Positions 10,753 to 20,410 of a stretch of 64,000 nucleotides of DNA are shown in pieces. Numbering within the stretch: position 1 is the stretch's first letter; every line of letters begins with the position of its first letter. Source of the stretch: Chlorella sorokiniana (Eukaryota > Chlorophyta > Trebouxiophyceae > Chlorellales > Chlorellaceae); contig CP084612.1 in assembly GCA_025917655.1 (NCBI GenBank), positions 1,240,001 to 1,304,000 of the forward strand, given 5' to 3'. A program made the position numbers and the translations under genes. The notes beneath the pieces are model-generated. The model did not search any database. It was not told where the DNA came from and saw only the letters and a program-made list of their open reading frames with translations.

Positions 10753-11587
10753 CGCTTCCCAGCAGCAATCAGCCCTTGTGGCCATGTCTGGGGATTGCCG
10801 CCGCCCGACTACACCGTCAATGAATCAGGAGATCGCATCATCGCGGCCAGCAAGCGTCCAGATGGAACCGTACGAAAGCAGCGACGAGTGAGGGCCGGCT
10901 ACGTGCCGCAGGACGAGCAGCAGGTCTACGTCAGCCGCGGCGCAATGGTGAGTGCACTGTTGTTGTCCTTAGCAGTTCTGTTCTGCTTGGTCTGTACCTT
11001 CACTGGAGCAATACTTGGCGGCAGTGACATGCCATGCCTTGCGCACGTGCAGTTCCGTCAAAACGTGCCCAAGTGCCCAGGTTTTGAGGGGGCAGCAGGT
11101 GAGCACAGCCAGCGACAAGCTGTGCTTGCATTGCTAGTCGGTTTTCATGGTGGGATAGAGCAGCCACTCTGCATTTGCGTCTTCATGCCATGCAGAGCCT
11201 CCCAAGCCGAAAACCAAGGCAGCCGCGAAGAATGCCAAGCGCAAGGAGAAGCGGCTAGCTGAAACGGCGGCAGCGGGCGGCAGCAGCAGCCCAGGCGACG
11301 CAGCAGCCGCGGCAGTGCAGAAGCTGAGCCTTGGGGGCGCCGCTGCTGGATCCGCTCCAGCGCCTGCAGCGGGGCTGGCTCCGGCAGCAGCGGCAGCACC
11401 AGCGGCTGCTGATGAGCCGCTCAGCGTCGAGAAGCAAATCCGCAACCTGAAGAAGAAGATGCGTCAAGCGGAGGCCCTGGCAGAGAAGAAGGCGGCGGGG
11501 CAGGCGCTGTCAGCAGAGGAGGATGCCAAGCTTGGCCGGCTGCCAGGGTGGCAGGAGGAGCTTGCCGCGCTGGAAGCACAGCTATGA
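10753..11587 (+). CDS. PYM: PYM, partner of Y14 and Mago (exon-junction-complex disassembly factor)
   Basis: PYM binds the Mago-Y14 heterodimer and removes exon junction complexes from translating mRNA. The N-terminal block GDRIIAASKRPDGTVRKQRR then VRAGYVPQDEQQVYVSRGAM is the diagnostic Mago-binding motif. It is followed by a small exon, FRQNVPKCPGFEGAAG (about 11051-11098), then by KTKAAAKNAKRKEKRLAE, an Ala-rich linker, and the C-terminal helix SVEKQIRNLKKKMRQAEALA found in PYM proteins. Stop TGA at 11585-11587. Introns use GTGAGT and GTGAGC donors. There is no in-frame ATG in the first recognisable exon (acceptor at 10751-10752), so a short 5' exon must lie between about 10600 and 10740; I could not fix it. 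In intron-rich genomes PYM fits an active EJC. Confidence 0.87.
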
Positions 11588-11785
11588 ACCGTGCCAGCCT
11601 GGTTTGCTGGCGTCAGTGGGCCCTGCTGTTGCAGCAAACGAGCGTGGCCTCAGCCCCTCCTTGGAACCAAAGTTTGAATCACGCGCACTTTTTGTGAGGC
11701 AGCATTGATTTTATTCAGCCGAAGGTTTTGGTTCAGAGGTTCTCGTTTCTCGGCACCAGCATGCGCCACGGCTGCCACACCGCAG

Positions 11786-14700
11786 TCATGGAAGCGCCAT
11801 GAGCGATGGATCAAGCGGCGCACCAACGCAGTTGCTGTTGTCCACGTCACTCAGCTCCCAGCGCTTGATGCCTGCTCGCTCTAAAGCGACTTCAATGCGC
11901 TGCTGCGCCTCCTGCAGCGGTGGGTTGGGGGCAGGGCGTCCCACCCGCAAGCTGAACGTGTGCTGGGGCTTGCAATGCATGCCCACGCAGATACATGTAT
12001 GCAGCCAGCCGCCGCTAAGCGCACTCATGCCCGGGCAGACACATGTATGCGGCCAGCCGCTGTGAAGCATTGCGAGGAGCAGAGCAGGAGGAGGCGCTGG
12101 ATGCAACCAAGCGTCCCGCCGTTGGGTACCCGCTGGTGGCGCCACATGGCGCCGCCCGCAAGCGCAGCGGTGACGGCACAGCAGCAACGGGCTGTTGGTA
12201 CAGGAACCGAGAGCTCCCCACCTGCGACTGCGGCCAGTCGCCGCTGCGGGAGGCCAGGATGGCGCCGCTGTAGGACAGGCCGGCGCGCGAGGCGGCGCCG
12301 CTGTAGTAGAACACGCACCAGTCCAGGCCCTCCTCGCAGTCCAGGATGCGCCAGAATTCTGAGGAGGTGACGCCATTATCCAGCACCTGCAGGGGCCAGG
12401 CACCGGTGGCAGATGACGCAGCGATTCAAGGCAGCGGGCTGTACGAGCCAGACGACCCAGCCACTAGCAACTACAGTCAGGCAGGGCAGCGTCTCACGCC
12501 AGGCGGGCGGCTCACCGAGAAATTGAAGGTGCCGGGCTTGGCGCCGCGCTTCACGCGATAGTGACGCCGACGCCACACGCTCCTCCCATCCAGCGTTTTC
12601 ACCTGCCGGTTTGGGGGGCCGGGGGTAACCACAAAGGCGGCCATACCGAGCCTGTGATTGTTTGTTCACACTGATGACCCCCAAGCACAAGGGTATTTGC
12701 CGCACAATCAGCAACTGTGACCCCCAACACCTGCCCCCTCTTGCTGCCCCCCCCCCTCCTGGCCAGTTCACTCAACTCACCATGAAGGCCGGGTCGTACC
12801 ACATGCCGCCCCTGCCCTTGCCGCGGTAGAAGAGCTGGAACTGGCAGGGGAAGAAGTCGTAGGCGGCATTCTTGCCGGCAAACACGCGCCAGGAGAAGTG
12901 CTGGGTGTCGCCGCGGCGCTGCAGCGCGGTCGACCTGTCGTCGCCCTGCAGGGCCCCAGGGAAGGCAGGCCTCAAACTTGGCATGCAGGCGTTGCATGAG
13001 CAGCCAGCGCCGGCGACCCAACCTCCTGCCCGCGCACCCCTGCCTGCCACAGCCCCACGCGTCCAAGGCGCCTGCAAGGCAGACTGTACGACGCGTGAAC
13101 CCATGCAGCCAGCCCACCAGCCATCCAATGAACAAGTCCTCAGCCAGCTCGTGCGTCATCGGGCGGCCGCCCCAGGACGCCAGGGGCGCGGGGTCGGGCA
13201 CCATGGGTATCTCGGCCGACAGCCCAAAGCAGTTGTGCTTCTGGATGATGCTGCACGGGGTGGGGGTGGGAAGGTGGGCAGCGACAGAGCTGGCGCTTGG
13301 CAATGCAGCAGCATGGTGACTTGCCAATCCTGAAACTCGGCAAAGGCCATTGCAATCATTCGGGGGCAGAGGCAAGAGCTTGCTGGGCGGGGCGCAACAC
13401 AACATGACGATCTGTACCAGAGCGAGAAGTCCTCCAGCAGCTGGCTTTCGTACGACGTGATGCAGCGGTAGGAGCAAACCTGCGGGCGGAAGGGCCGCAA
13501 TGTTCAACGAACAGCTGCATGCCAGCACACCCGAGCAGTGCGACATGCAACCAGCACCGCGAGAGAGCAGCGAGCTGGTGCTGCTGCGAGCTCACGCTGC
13601 TGGCGCGCCGCCACCCGGCCCAGGGTCCCTGTACCGTCATGCCCTGCCATGATACCCAGCCAACTTTCGTATCCTTCACACCCTGCAGCCCTCACCTGGT
13701 CATTGAACTCGCAGGATCCCAAGCAGTCTAGCGCCGCCTTGCAGGTGGAGTCGGTGACGCAGCGAACGATCTGCCCGCCGCACTTGCCCAGCATGCACTG
13801 CGGGAGCGGCGGCCAGCGCAGCAGCACATCAGGCCCCCTGGGACTGCTCCGGCAGCCTGCTTTGCCAGGCTGCGCTGCATGCGATGGATCTGGCGCCGCC
13901 ACGGCGTGCCTGGCAGAGCACAAACAGGGGCTGGTGCGGGGCTGCCTGGCGCCTCGTCAGGCCACATCTATCAGCCCGCCCCACCTGCAGCTCCTTGGGC
14001 CCCGCATTCTTCTGCTTGAAGCTCATGGCCACCGCCGGCACCTCCTTTATGTAAGCATTGGCCAGCACCTGCACACACGCGGGCAGCGGGGGGATCAGTG
14101 TGCAAGGTCCTCCTCCTCGTCTAAACGGGGCCAGCGGCGGCGCAGTGGCGGGGCAGCGGGGTGCCGCTTAGTGCCCGGCCGCAGCTGGCTGGCGGCCAGC
14201 GGGCAGCGTGGGCTGGGCAGCAGCGGATATGCGATGGCTGCGCACCAGGAAGACAAAGAGGAGGTCGTCCGAGGAGGATCGCGCGTACAGCTCCGCCAGC
14301 GTGGCGGCCACCTGGCAGGCGGGAGGAAGCAGTCGGCCAGGGCTTGCTCAAGGCTGGCAGGGCAGCAGGGCCGCGGCCAGGGCGGGGCGGGGTGGCGGTG
14401 GCCGGCAGACAGCTGCAAAATGTTCAGCCGCGGGGCACCACTCACGAGGCAGGCGAAGAACCCAGCCAGGGGCGGGGCACTCCCCGCTCACACCGCTAAC
14501 ACCCACCTGCGCATCTGTCTTGGCTTGCTTGTCAGGGATGAGGCGCTGCAGCAGGCCCTGTCTGGTGCTTGGCTCCCGCCCGCCCAGCCGCGTGGCGGCT
14601 TGCAGCGGCGGCGCGGAGCCGAGCGCCACCGCCGTGGGGAGGGCAGCCATGAGCGGCGCGATGGCGGCGGCGGCGGCGACATCCTCCACGCCGACTGCCA

Positions 14701-15202
14701 CGGCGGCCTGGCTGCCCCGCAACGCTGTCAGCGCCGTGCTGTCGCTGTCAGCTGCCGCCAGCTGGGCAGAGTCCAGCAGCACGAGCCGGAACGAGGGCTC
14801 AGCCCAAGCCAGGCGCCTGGCCGTGTGCTGCAGCACCTCCTGCCAGCTCACCCCGAATGGGCTGCGCTGCTCCAGCGGCGCCACCACTGCCAGCTGCACA
14901 GTTTCAGGGGCGCCAGGCGCCTGCCGAGGGTTGTTGGGCCCTGCCGCAGCCGCCACGGCTGCGCCGCTCCGGGCCGCCAACCCCAAGCTGCTGCCGCCCC
15001 ATGCTCCAGGCTGGCCTCGACTGCCCTGGCTCCTCCACCCAAGCCCCAGACCTCCAGCAAGGCAAACCATGACCAGGGTTGCCGCCCCCAGCACAGTGTG
15101 GGTTTTGCCGCGCTGCTGCACGCTGCGTGGACAGGGCGCGGCGTGGCCCGTCCTGCCGCCGTTGGGCGCGCGGCTCTTGCCCGCCTTGTGGCCTTGTGCC
15201 AT
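11786..15202 (-). CDS. violaxanthin de-epoxidase-related protein (VDR type), plastid
   Basis: Cys-rich plus lipocalin-like protein related to violaxanthin de-epoxidase, resembling the plant VDR/VDE-like branch. It starts at the ATG at 15202 with a basic N-terminus and a hydrophobic segment (VLGAATLVMVCLAGGLGLGW). About 200 less conserved residues follow, then VAATLAELYARSSSDDLLFV and VLANAYIKEVPAVAMSFKQK in separate small exons. The Cys domain reads CMLGKCGGQIVRCVTDSTCK, AALDCLGSCEFNDQV, CSYRCITSYESQLLEDFSLC and KHNCFGL. The lipocalin part holds GDTQHFSWRVFAGKNAAYDF, FYRGKGRGGMWYDPAF, GRSVWRRRHYRVKRGAKPGT and FWRILDCEEGLDWCVFYYSG. It ends KRWELSDVDNSNC...LMALP, stop at 11786-11788. No frame break was noticed in the conserved part. 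Whether it de-epoxidises xanthophylls is unknown, as the VDR branch has no settled reaction. Confidence 0.85.
11990..12068. repeat. imperfect two-copy repeat in a VDR intron
   Basis: Two adjacent diverged copies of a unit of roughly 40 bases that share ACATGTATGC and GGCCAGCCGC. Both lie in the last intron of the violaxanthin de-epoxidase-related gene. Confidence 0.6.
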
Positions 15203-15705
15203 GGATTGGCCCTGGAACCGGCAAGCGATTCGCGATCCGTAGCCTCATCATTTCGGCTGGTGGTCAACGTCAGCGAGCCGGCGGCAGCAGCGGGTAGAGG
15301 CCGAGAACGGTATGGTGGCCGGCTGATAGGCCTTGCCGGCGCCGCCCTGCCCGCCTTAGCTCCTGTCATTGGTGATCACAGGCTAACAGGGTCACATTAG
15401 GGTGTTTCGGAGCTCTGTCTCAATAATGCTTCCGTGCTGGGCAGAACCTCAGCATGACCCGACCCAGGAGAAAGTGCGACAGAAGGGCACAGGCGGTGCA
15501 CATTCACGGCTGTCCTGCGTGCCCAACTTCAAGCACGACCATCCTGCCAGCCCACCCTTGCTCTCCGCGTGCCAGTCAGCTTGAGGACCCTTCCCCCGGT
15601 CTAGCGCGCACAAAGGCTTGTCCAGCGGTGGAACACCATATCCAAACCTCAGGCTGAAGTGCAGCCAGGCAGAGGCCCCACCGGCAGCCGACAAGAGGCG
15701 CAAAC
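15203..15705. promoter_or_regulatory. divergent intergenic promoter region, VDR / SAP30-like
   Basis: 503 bases between two divergent ATGs. It holds the 5' leaders of both genes; I recognise no specific element. Confidence 0.35.
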
Positions 15706-16775
15706 ATGGCCTCTCGTTCAGCACCCAGCCGACGCCCCCAGAGGGCCACTGCCGGAGGCTTTGGCGGCGCTAACAAGTACGCAGAGTTTCTGAACGGCAA
15801 CGGACTGCAGAGTTTTGAGCTGGGTGACGATCAGGTGGGTGCTTCTCCTCCTTGCGCCCAGCGACGTGGACTCGTCCAAGCCCTTCCCCAGGGCCTTCTT
15901 TGGGCTGCATCGGCTTCCGGGGCTGCATCATCGTGCTGGGAAGGCAGCCAGGCTGCGGCAGCCGGTCCTGCTGCCCCGTCGCCGATGTGGAGGCTCACCC
16001 GGCCAACCCGCCTTTTCGCCCTGCAGAACGCGCAAAACCAGCTTCCCGCCACCCGTGTGGACCTCAACAAACTCAGTGAGCGCTTGTTGCCGCCTGCCGC
16101 TTGCTGCCTCCTCCAGCGTTGTGCATGGGCGGGTCTCGGGCGGGCGCCTTGCTGCCATTGCTCCTTGTCTTGGCCTCGGATAGCCGTCCAAACATGAAAT
16201 ATTTACGTGCAAGGCGTTGCGCACCATCAGCGGGTCTGCCCTTTTCAGCTTCAGCCCAGCTGCTGCTGGCGGCAGCAGGCAAAGGCCAGGGCTGTCGCTG
16301 GCTGCACTTGGTGTTGCAGCTCATACCACCGCCGATCAGCAAGACTCCCATCCATTTGTTGCTTTTTTGTGAGGTCCACACATTTTATTGTCGTTCGTTG
16401 CCGGGGAAGCTATGACAGTTGCCTGGCTGACCTGCGCTCAACGCTGCCCTGTGGGTGCCCGGGATGCTCCTGCTGCAGAAGTCCAGACGCTCCGCAAGTA
16501 TACCAAGCAGTACGAGGTGCAGGGCGTGAACCCCACCAGCAGCAAGGAGGACATTGCGCGTGCTGTCACGGATCATTGGAACTCGTTGGTGGGTTGGGCC
16601 TGGCTGTGCTGCGCTTGCTGTGGGTGGAGTGTGCTTCCCGGGGCCGCTGAACCTGTTGCTTGAACCCTTTCCGGCTGAGACCCTCCCCTCCTCCTTTACC
16701 AAATCTCATTTGTCGCAGCAAATCTCGGAGGAAGCAGTGTTGCAGAATCTGTTGAAGGTCCGAGGGCGGCACTGA
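15706..16775 (+). CDS. SAP30-like Sin3-binding protein
   Basis: Small nuclear protein with a SAP30 Sin3-binding domain, expected to tie a histone deacetylase complex to the Sin3 scaffold. Exon 1 (15706-15834) encodes a basic tail, MASRSAPSRRPQRATAGGFG, then NKYAEFLNGNGLQSFELGDD. Exon 2 (16027-16075) encodes NAQNQLPATRVDLNKL. Exon 3 encodes QTLRKYTKQYEVQGVNPTSS then KEDIARAVTDHWNSL. Exon 4 ends with QISEEAVLQNLLKVRGRH and TGA at 16773-16775. The order (D/L-x-K-L, LRKY, K-E-x-hydrophobic helix, W/F, QxxxEExVLxNLL) is that of the plant SAP30-like proteins. No zinc finger of the animal SAP30 type is present. About 115 residues are predicted. The acceptor of exon 3 seems to be AAG, which is unusual. 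Confidence 0.8.
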
Positions 16776-17437
16776 ACCTGGAGTGTGCAGCCACCCAGCG
16801 CCCAACGCCCCCAGCGGCACGCTGTCACCCTCAGTCACGCCCCCTTGCGCTTACAATTGTGTCCTTTCGAACTCACCAACTGAGAAGCCAGCTAAGCGCC
16901 TGAGCACGGTCCGTCTACACCAGCACTTGTTGTTGACGCTTGCCTCTCCCGTTGACCCTTGGCCGCGCCTCCTTTGCTTTTCCCGGTGCAAACCATTCAC
17001 CCCCAGCATTGCTCTTTACCTTGCCCTGACTCCAAACTACAGCGACCGTCCCCTCAGTGGCGCATCTTGCCTTACACCCACAGTTGCCTGGCTGCCCATG
17101 CATTGCTCGTTCTCCAAGCATGGGTGCGGACTTCTTTGCAGACTGTAAGTTCAGCAGGCGTGAGGTGATCCTTGCCAAGCAAAGCCATGTGGCATTATGC
17201 ATAAGATCATCGGCGAGAGGTGTTCTGTGGTGTGCAGTGGTGAAGTTCCGGCGCCCACGGGGCAGGGCGCTGGCAGCGCACAGGACGTGCGCCCTTATCC
17301 CGCCCTGGGCGCCCAAGCAACCTCTGTTCTGCTTAACTCACCTTGCAGGCCCACCTGCCTTGCGTCCACCTCTCCGGACAACTTTTTTGTGGTGTTGGCC
17401 AGCTGCCAGGTTTAAGAGACGCACCTCAGGGTCCTGC
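16776..17437 (+). other. intergenic, 662 bp, with a TGTAA signal at 17144-17148
   Basis: Lies between two same-strand genes. TGTAA at 17144-17148 is the best poly(A) candidate for the SAP30-like gene, 369 bases after its stop. The rest should be the promoter and leader of the next gene. An upstream in-frame ATG (about 17119) exists, but the codons between have no transit-peptide or conserved look. Confidence 0.4.
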
Positions 17438-18570
17438 ATGGCGGGCTGCGGACTGGTTGTATCGAGCCCTGGTCATGCGCGGCTGTCCCGCGGCGCCGCC
17501 GCGGCAAGTCAATCGGTGCAGCGCCCACCAGGCCTTCCCTTGGCGGCAGCCTCGGGACACCCAGTTTTGGCAGCATGCGGCACACGCGCTCGGAATGTGC
17601 TGACCAACAACCGCGCAGTGCAGTGTAGGAGCGCCGCTGCGCCGCAGGCGGGTCCACCCAACACGGCGAGCGTCCAGAGTGCCAACCTGCCCTATGCTGC
17701 TCCCAGCGCTACCGGCACAGAGCTATCTACCAGTGAACACAAAGACCTAGACCTAGCCAACAATTGTGTCCCCTTACCTGGCTTGACGGTGCCAGTGGCT
17801 GCAGCTGCGGCTGCTGCCAGCCGCGCCGCCGCTGCTGGGGATGCTGGCGCCGGTATTGATGGCGCATTGAATGCCAGCCATGACGACATTGACCAGTATG
17901 TACAGAATGTCCTGGAGAATGAGCTCGAGCACATCAATCAGGCTGTGCATGCGGCGTTTGAGCAGGAGATGGAGACAGTCAATCAGACTGTGCAAGAGGT
18001 GAGGATAGCGGTGCGGCTGGTTAGCTGCTGACACCATCTGCGATGCCTGGTGCTGGCCTTGGGAGGGTCATACAGCAAGCGTGGGATAATCAGAAACAGC
18101 CTCACTCTTTGCATTGCGCAGGCTGTTGAAACTGCGCTGCTGGACCGAGGCTTTGACGTGAAGGCCAATGTGAGGCTGCCTGCTTGCATATCTTCCAAGC
18201 CGCCGCCTTGCACCCGTGCATGCTTGCAGCCAGGGCCCTCCCAGGTAGCGCCTCACCCTTGTTTGGCTTCCCTATTTTCTGCTTGCAGCTCAACACCATG
18301 GTAGCGCTGACGGGGTGATTCTCTACTGGCGCGGCGTTTGGTAAGCGGGAGGGCCTGCTGCTGCAGCCATTCTTTTCAGCTTTGCGACTTCAGCTTGGCA
18401 GGGCCGACGCAACACAACTTATTACCTGCGACCCACTTCCGCACAGGAACCTCTTTGACAGCTGGCTGGGCACTGACAACGTGGCGGCCAATGTGGGCAG
18501 CATTCTCACCGGCCTGTCGGTCATGCTGCTCTTTCGGATCTTCAAGCTGCCGCTGGCAGAGTTCTGGTAG
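17438..18570 (+). CDS. small membrane protein, plastid-targeted by appearance (paralogue A)
   Basis: Four exons: 17438-17998, 18122-18169, 18289-18340, 18447-18570. The ATG at 17438 opens an Ala/Ser/Arg-rich, acid-poor N-terminus like a plastid transit peptide. Then come an Ala-rich linker, an acidic amphipathic helix (DDIDQYVQNVLENELEHINQ, AFEQEMETVNQTVQEAVETA), FDVKANLNTMVALTG, and the membrane part ILYWRGVWNLFDSWLGTDNV then NVGSILTGLSVMLLFRIFKL, ending LAEFW. One base is missing at about 18312 (a GGGG run) between VALTG and VILYWRGVW. The same C-terminal domain occurs in the convergent neighbour at 18926-20124, so this is a local duplicate. I do not recognise the family. Function is unknown; a thylakoid or envelope membrane location is inferred from the N-terminus only. 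Confidence 0.72.
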
Positions 18571-18925
18571 CTTGAGGCCGATGCAGGCATCCCTGTATCG
18601 CCTGTGGGCCTCGTTTGCCGCAGTCTCCCTTGTAGCATAGCGCAGTTTTCCCAAACAACTCAAGTTTCTGCGTACTTAATTTCTGGCTGATTTCCACTGC
18701 AGCCAAGGCAGAACCAGCGCTGCAACTGTGGCAGCCCTGTATCACTTCCCCATGCAAACTGCACACTGTGATTTTCACCAAGTTGATGTGCAGCAGGCAT
18801 ACTGCCCGCTCGCGTGGAACCTACTGCAAAGCAAACTCTCCGCATTGCTTAGCCCCCAACTTTTTAGCCCCCAACTTTGATTGCCCATCACCAAGTCGTC
18901 CCTGCCATTGTACTGTTGTTACGCT

Positions 18926-20124
18926 TCATGTTGTTCCTGCCTTGGCAACGCTCACATTCATAAGATAAAATGTTGGGTCATCGGGCATGCACTGGCAGGG
19001 CCAAGCAGGCAGAGGACCGGAGAGCAGCTGTTTGGCACGGGACAAGGTGGCGGGGCTGGCTTGCTGCGCAAGTGAAGCGGCCATTGGCTCAGCCCCCGGC
19101 AGGCCCTCCACCAGCGGCAGGTTGAACAAGCGGATAACGCACATTATGACGAGGCCCACAGCCATGCTGCCAATGTTGGAGGCCAGCTCGGTGCCAAAGA
19201 GCGAGTCCCACGAGTTCCACACGCCACGCCAGAACAGAATGACCTGAGAAGGGCAGTGGGGCACGCATGGAACGCTCGGCAGGTGCCTGATCAGGGGCAG
19301 CAACACGTTGGAGCAGGCCAGGCGCGGGTGCAGACGACTCTGCGTACCCCGGTGACAGCAATGAGGGTGTAGACGTTGGCACGCACGTCAAACGTCACAT
19401 TCTCCTCGATCGCCTGCTGCACCGCGTCGTGCACTGCCTCCTGCACCGCATCCTGAACCGCCTCCGCCACAGCCTGCACGTTTCGGGGTAGAGGGGCGGT
19501 GCTGCGTGTGTGGGTATGGGCCGCTTGCAGCTCACGGCCCATACACGCACGTGTTTGGGTGCATCAGAGACAGGTCATGCACGACAGCCAGCAATCAGGC
19601 TGGATGCCACCATGTGCCGCCTCAGCCAGCTGTGCGCTGGTGGGGGCTGAGCGCTGCGCTGACGCGGGCCAACACGCAAAACCCCGCTCACCTCCGCAAC
19701 CGCGCCCGCCACCACCTCCACCTCCAGCTCCCGCACGTCCTCCTGCCCCCGTCCTTCACCACCAGGCCATGTTCCGCGTCGCCCTGCCCAACAAGCACCG
19801 CGATGCATCAAGCAGGGCACCGCGCAGTTGGCGAGGCTGCGCGCACGTGACCGGGCGCAAGCACGCGGCAGCCACATGCAGCACCTGCGGCATGGTGGTC
19901 GTGCGCTTGAGGCGTATGGAGCCGGTGCGAGGTGGCGACGATGCAGGCGGGCTCCCACGCGCTGCATCCAACCGCTCGGGGGAGAGGTTTCGGCTGCCGA
20001 CGCCCGCCCCAGCGTCGTCGCTGCTGGTGCGGGCGGCGCCGCCGCTGCTGCCTGTGCCACTTCCCAGCAGCGGCTCCCTCCGTGCCGCCTCTTCATCATA
20101 AGTTTCCTGGCTGCGGCGCCTCAT
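18926..20124 (-). CDS. small membrane protein (paralogue B of the convergent neighbour)
   Basis: Exons with matching phases: 20124-19885 (MRRRSQETYDEEAARREPLL...), 19742-19692 (EDVRELEVEVVAGAVAE), 19473-19348 (AVAEAVQDAVQEAVHDAVQQ, then NVTFDVRANVYTLIAVTG) and 19243-18926 (VILFWRGVWNSWDSLFGTEL, NIGSMAVGLVIMCVIRLFNL). It shares with the neighbour the order acidic or amphipathic helix, F-D-V-(R/K)-A-N, V/A-x-TG, VIL(F/Y)WRGVWN, a Gly-containing second hydrophobic helix and a LPL ending. Here the helix is a run of A-V-x-(E/D)-A-V repeats and the N-terminus is not transit-like (basic start, dileucine EPLLGSG), so the two copies may go to different membranes. An intron splits TG|VIL here but not in the paralogue. 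Function unknown. Confidence 0.72.
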
Positions 20125-20410
20125 GCTTCAGCGGCCAGGAAACCCACAGCGGCTGCCACCGGCACCGGCATACATGCGAACTGATCGGTCGCAAGTGTGA
20201 AGGCGATATTTGTGTATTGTGTCGAGGATGAATACAAGGGGCCGTCGGTCATGAAGTGTGCCACATGCATGCTGCGCCGTAAGGAGTCCAGCAGGGCTTG
20301 CAAAAGGTTGACATGAGCGGCGCTCAAAGTCCATTGCCGCACCTCATTTCTGGGACTGTGCACCTTCCATTCAACCACAAATTTGACGATCGGTCATTCT
20401 TGAAAAGAGT
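20125..20410. promoter_or_regulatory. divergent promoter, paralogue B / ABCG transporter
   Basis: 286 bases between divergent ATGs at 20124 (-) and 20411 (+). It is less GC-rich near 20200-20410 than the flanking genes. No specific motif is claimed. Confidence 0.35.

Noticed and set aside
14208-15242. Long plus-strand open frames over the VDR gene
   Set aside because: Shadow of Ala-rich minus-strand exons; no start context or domain.
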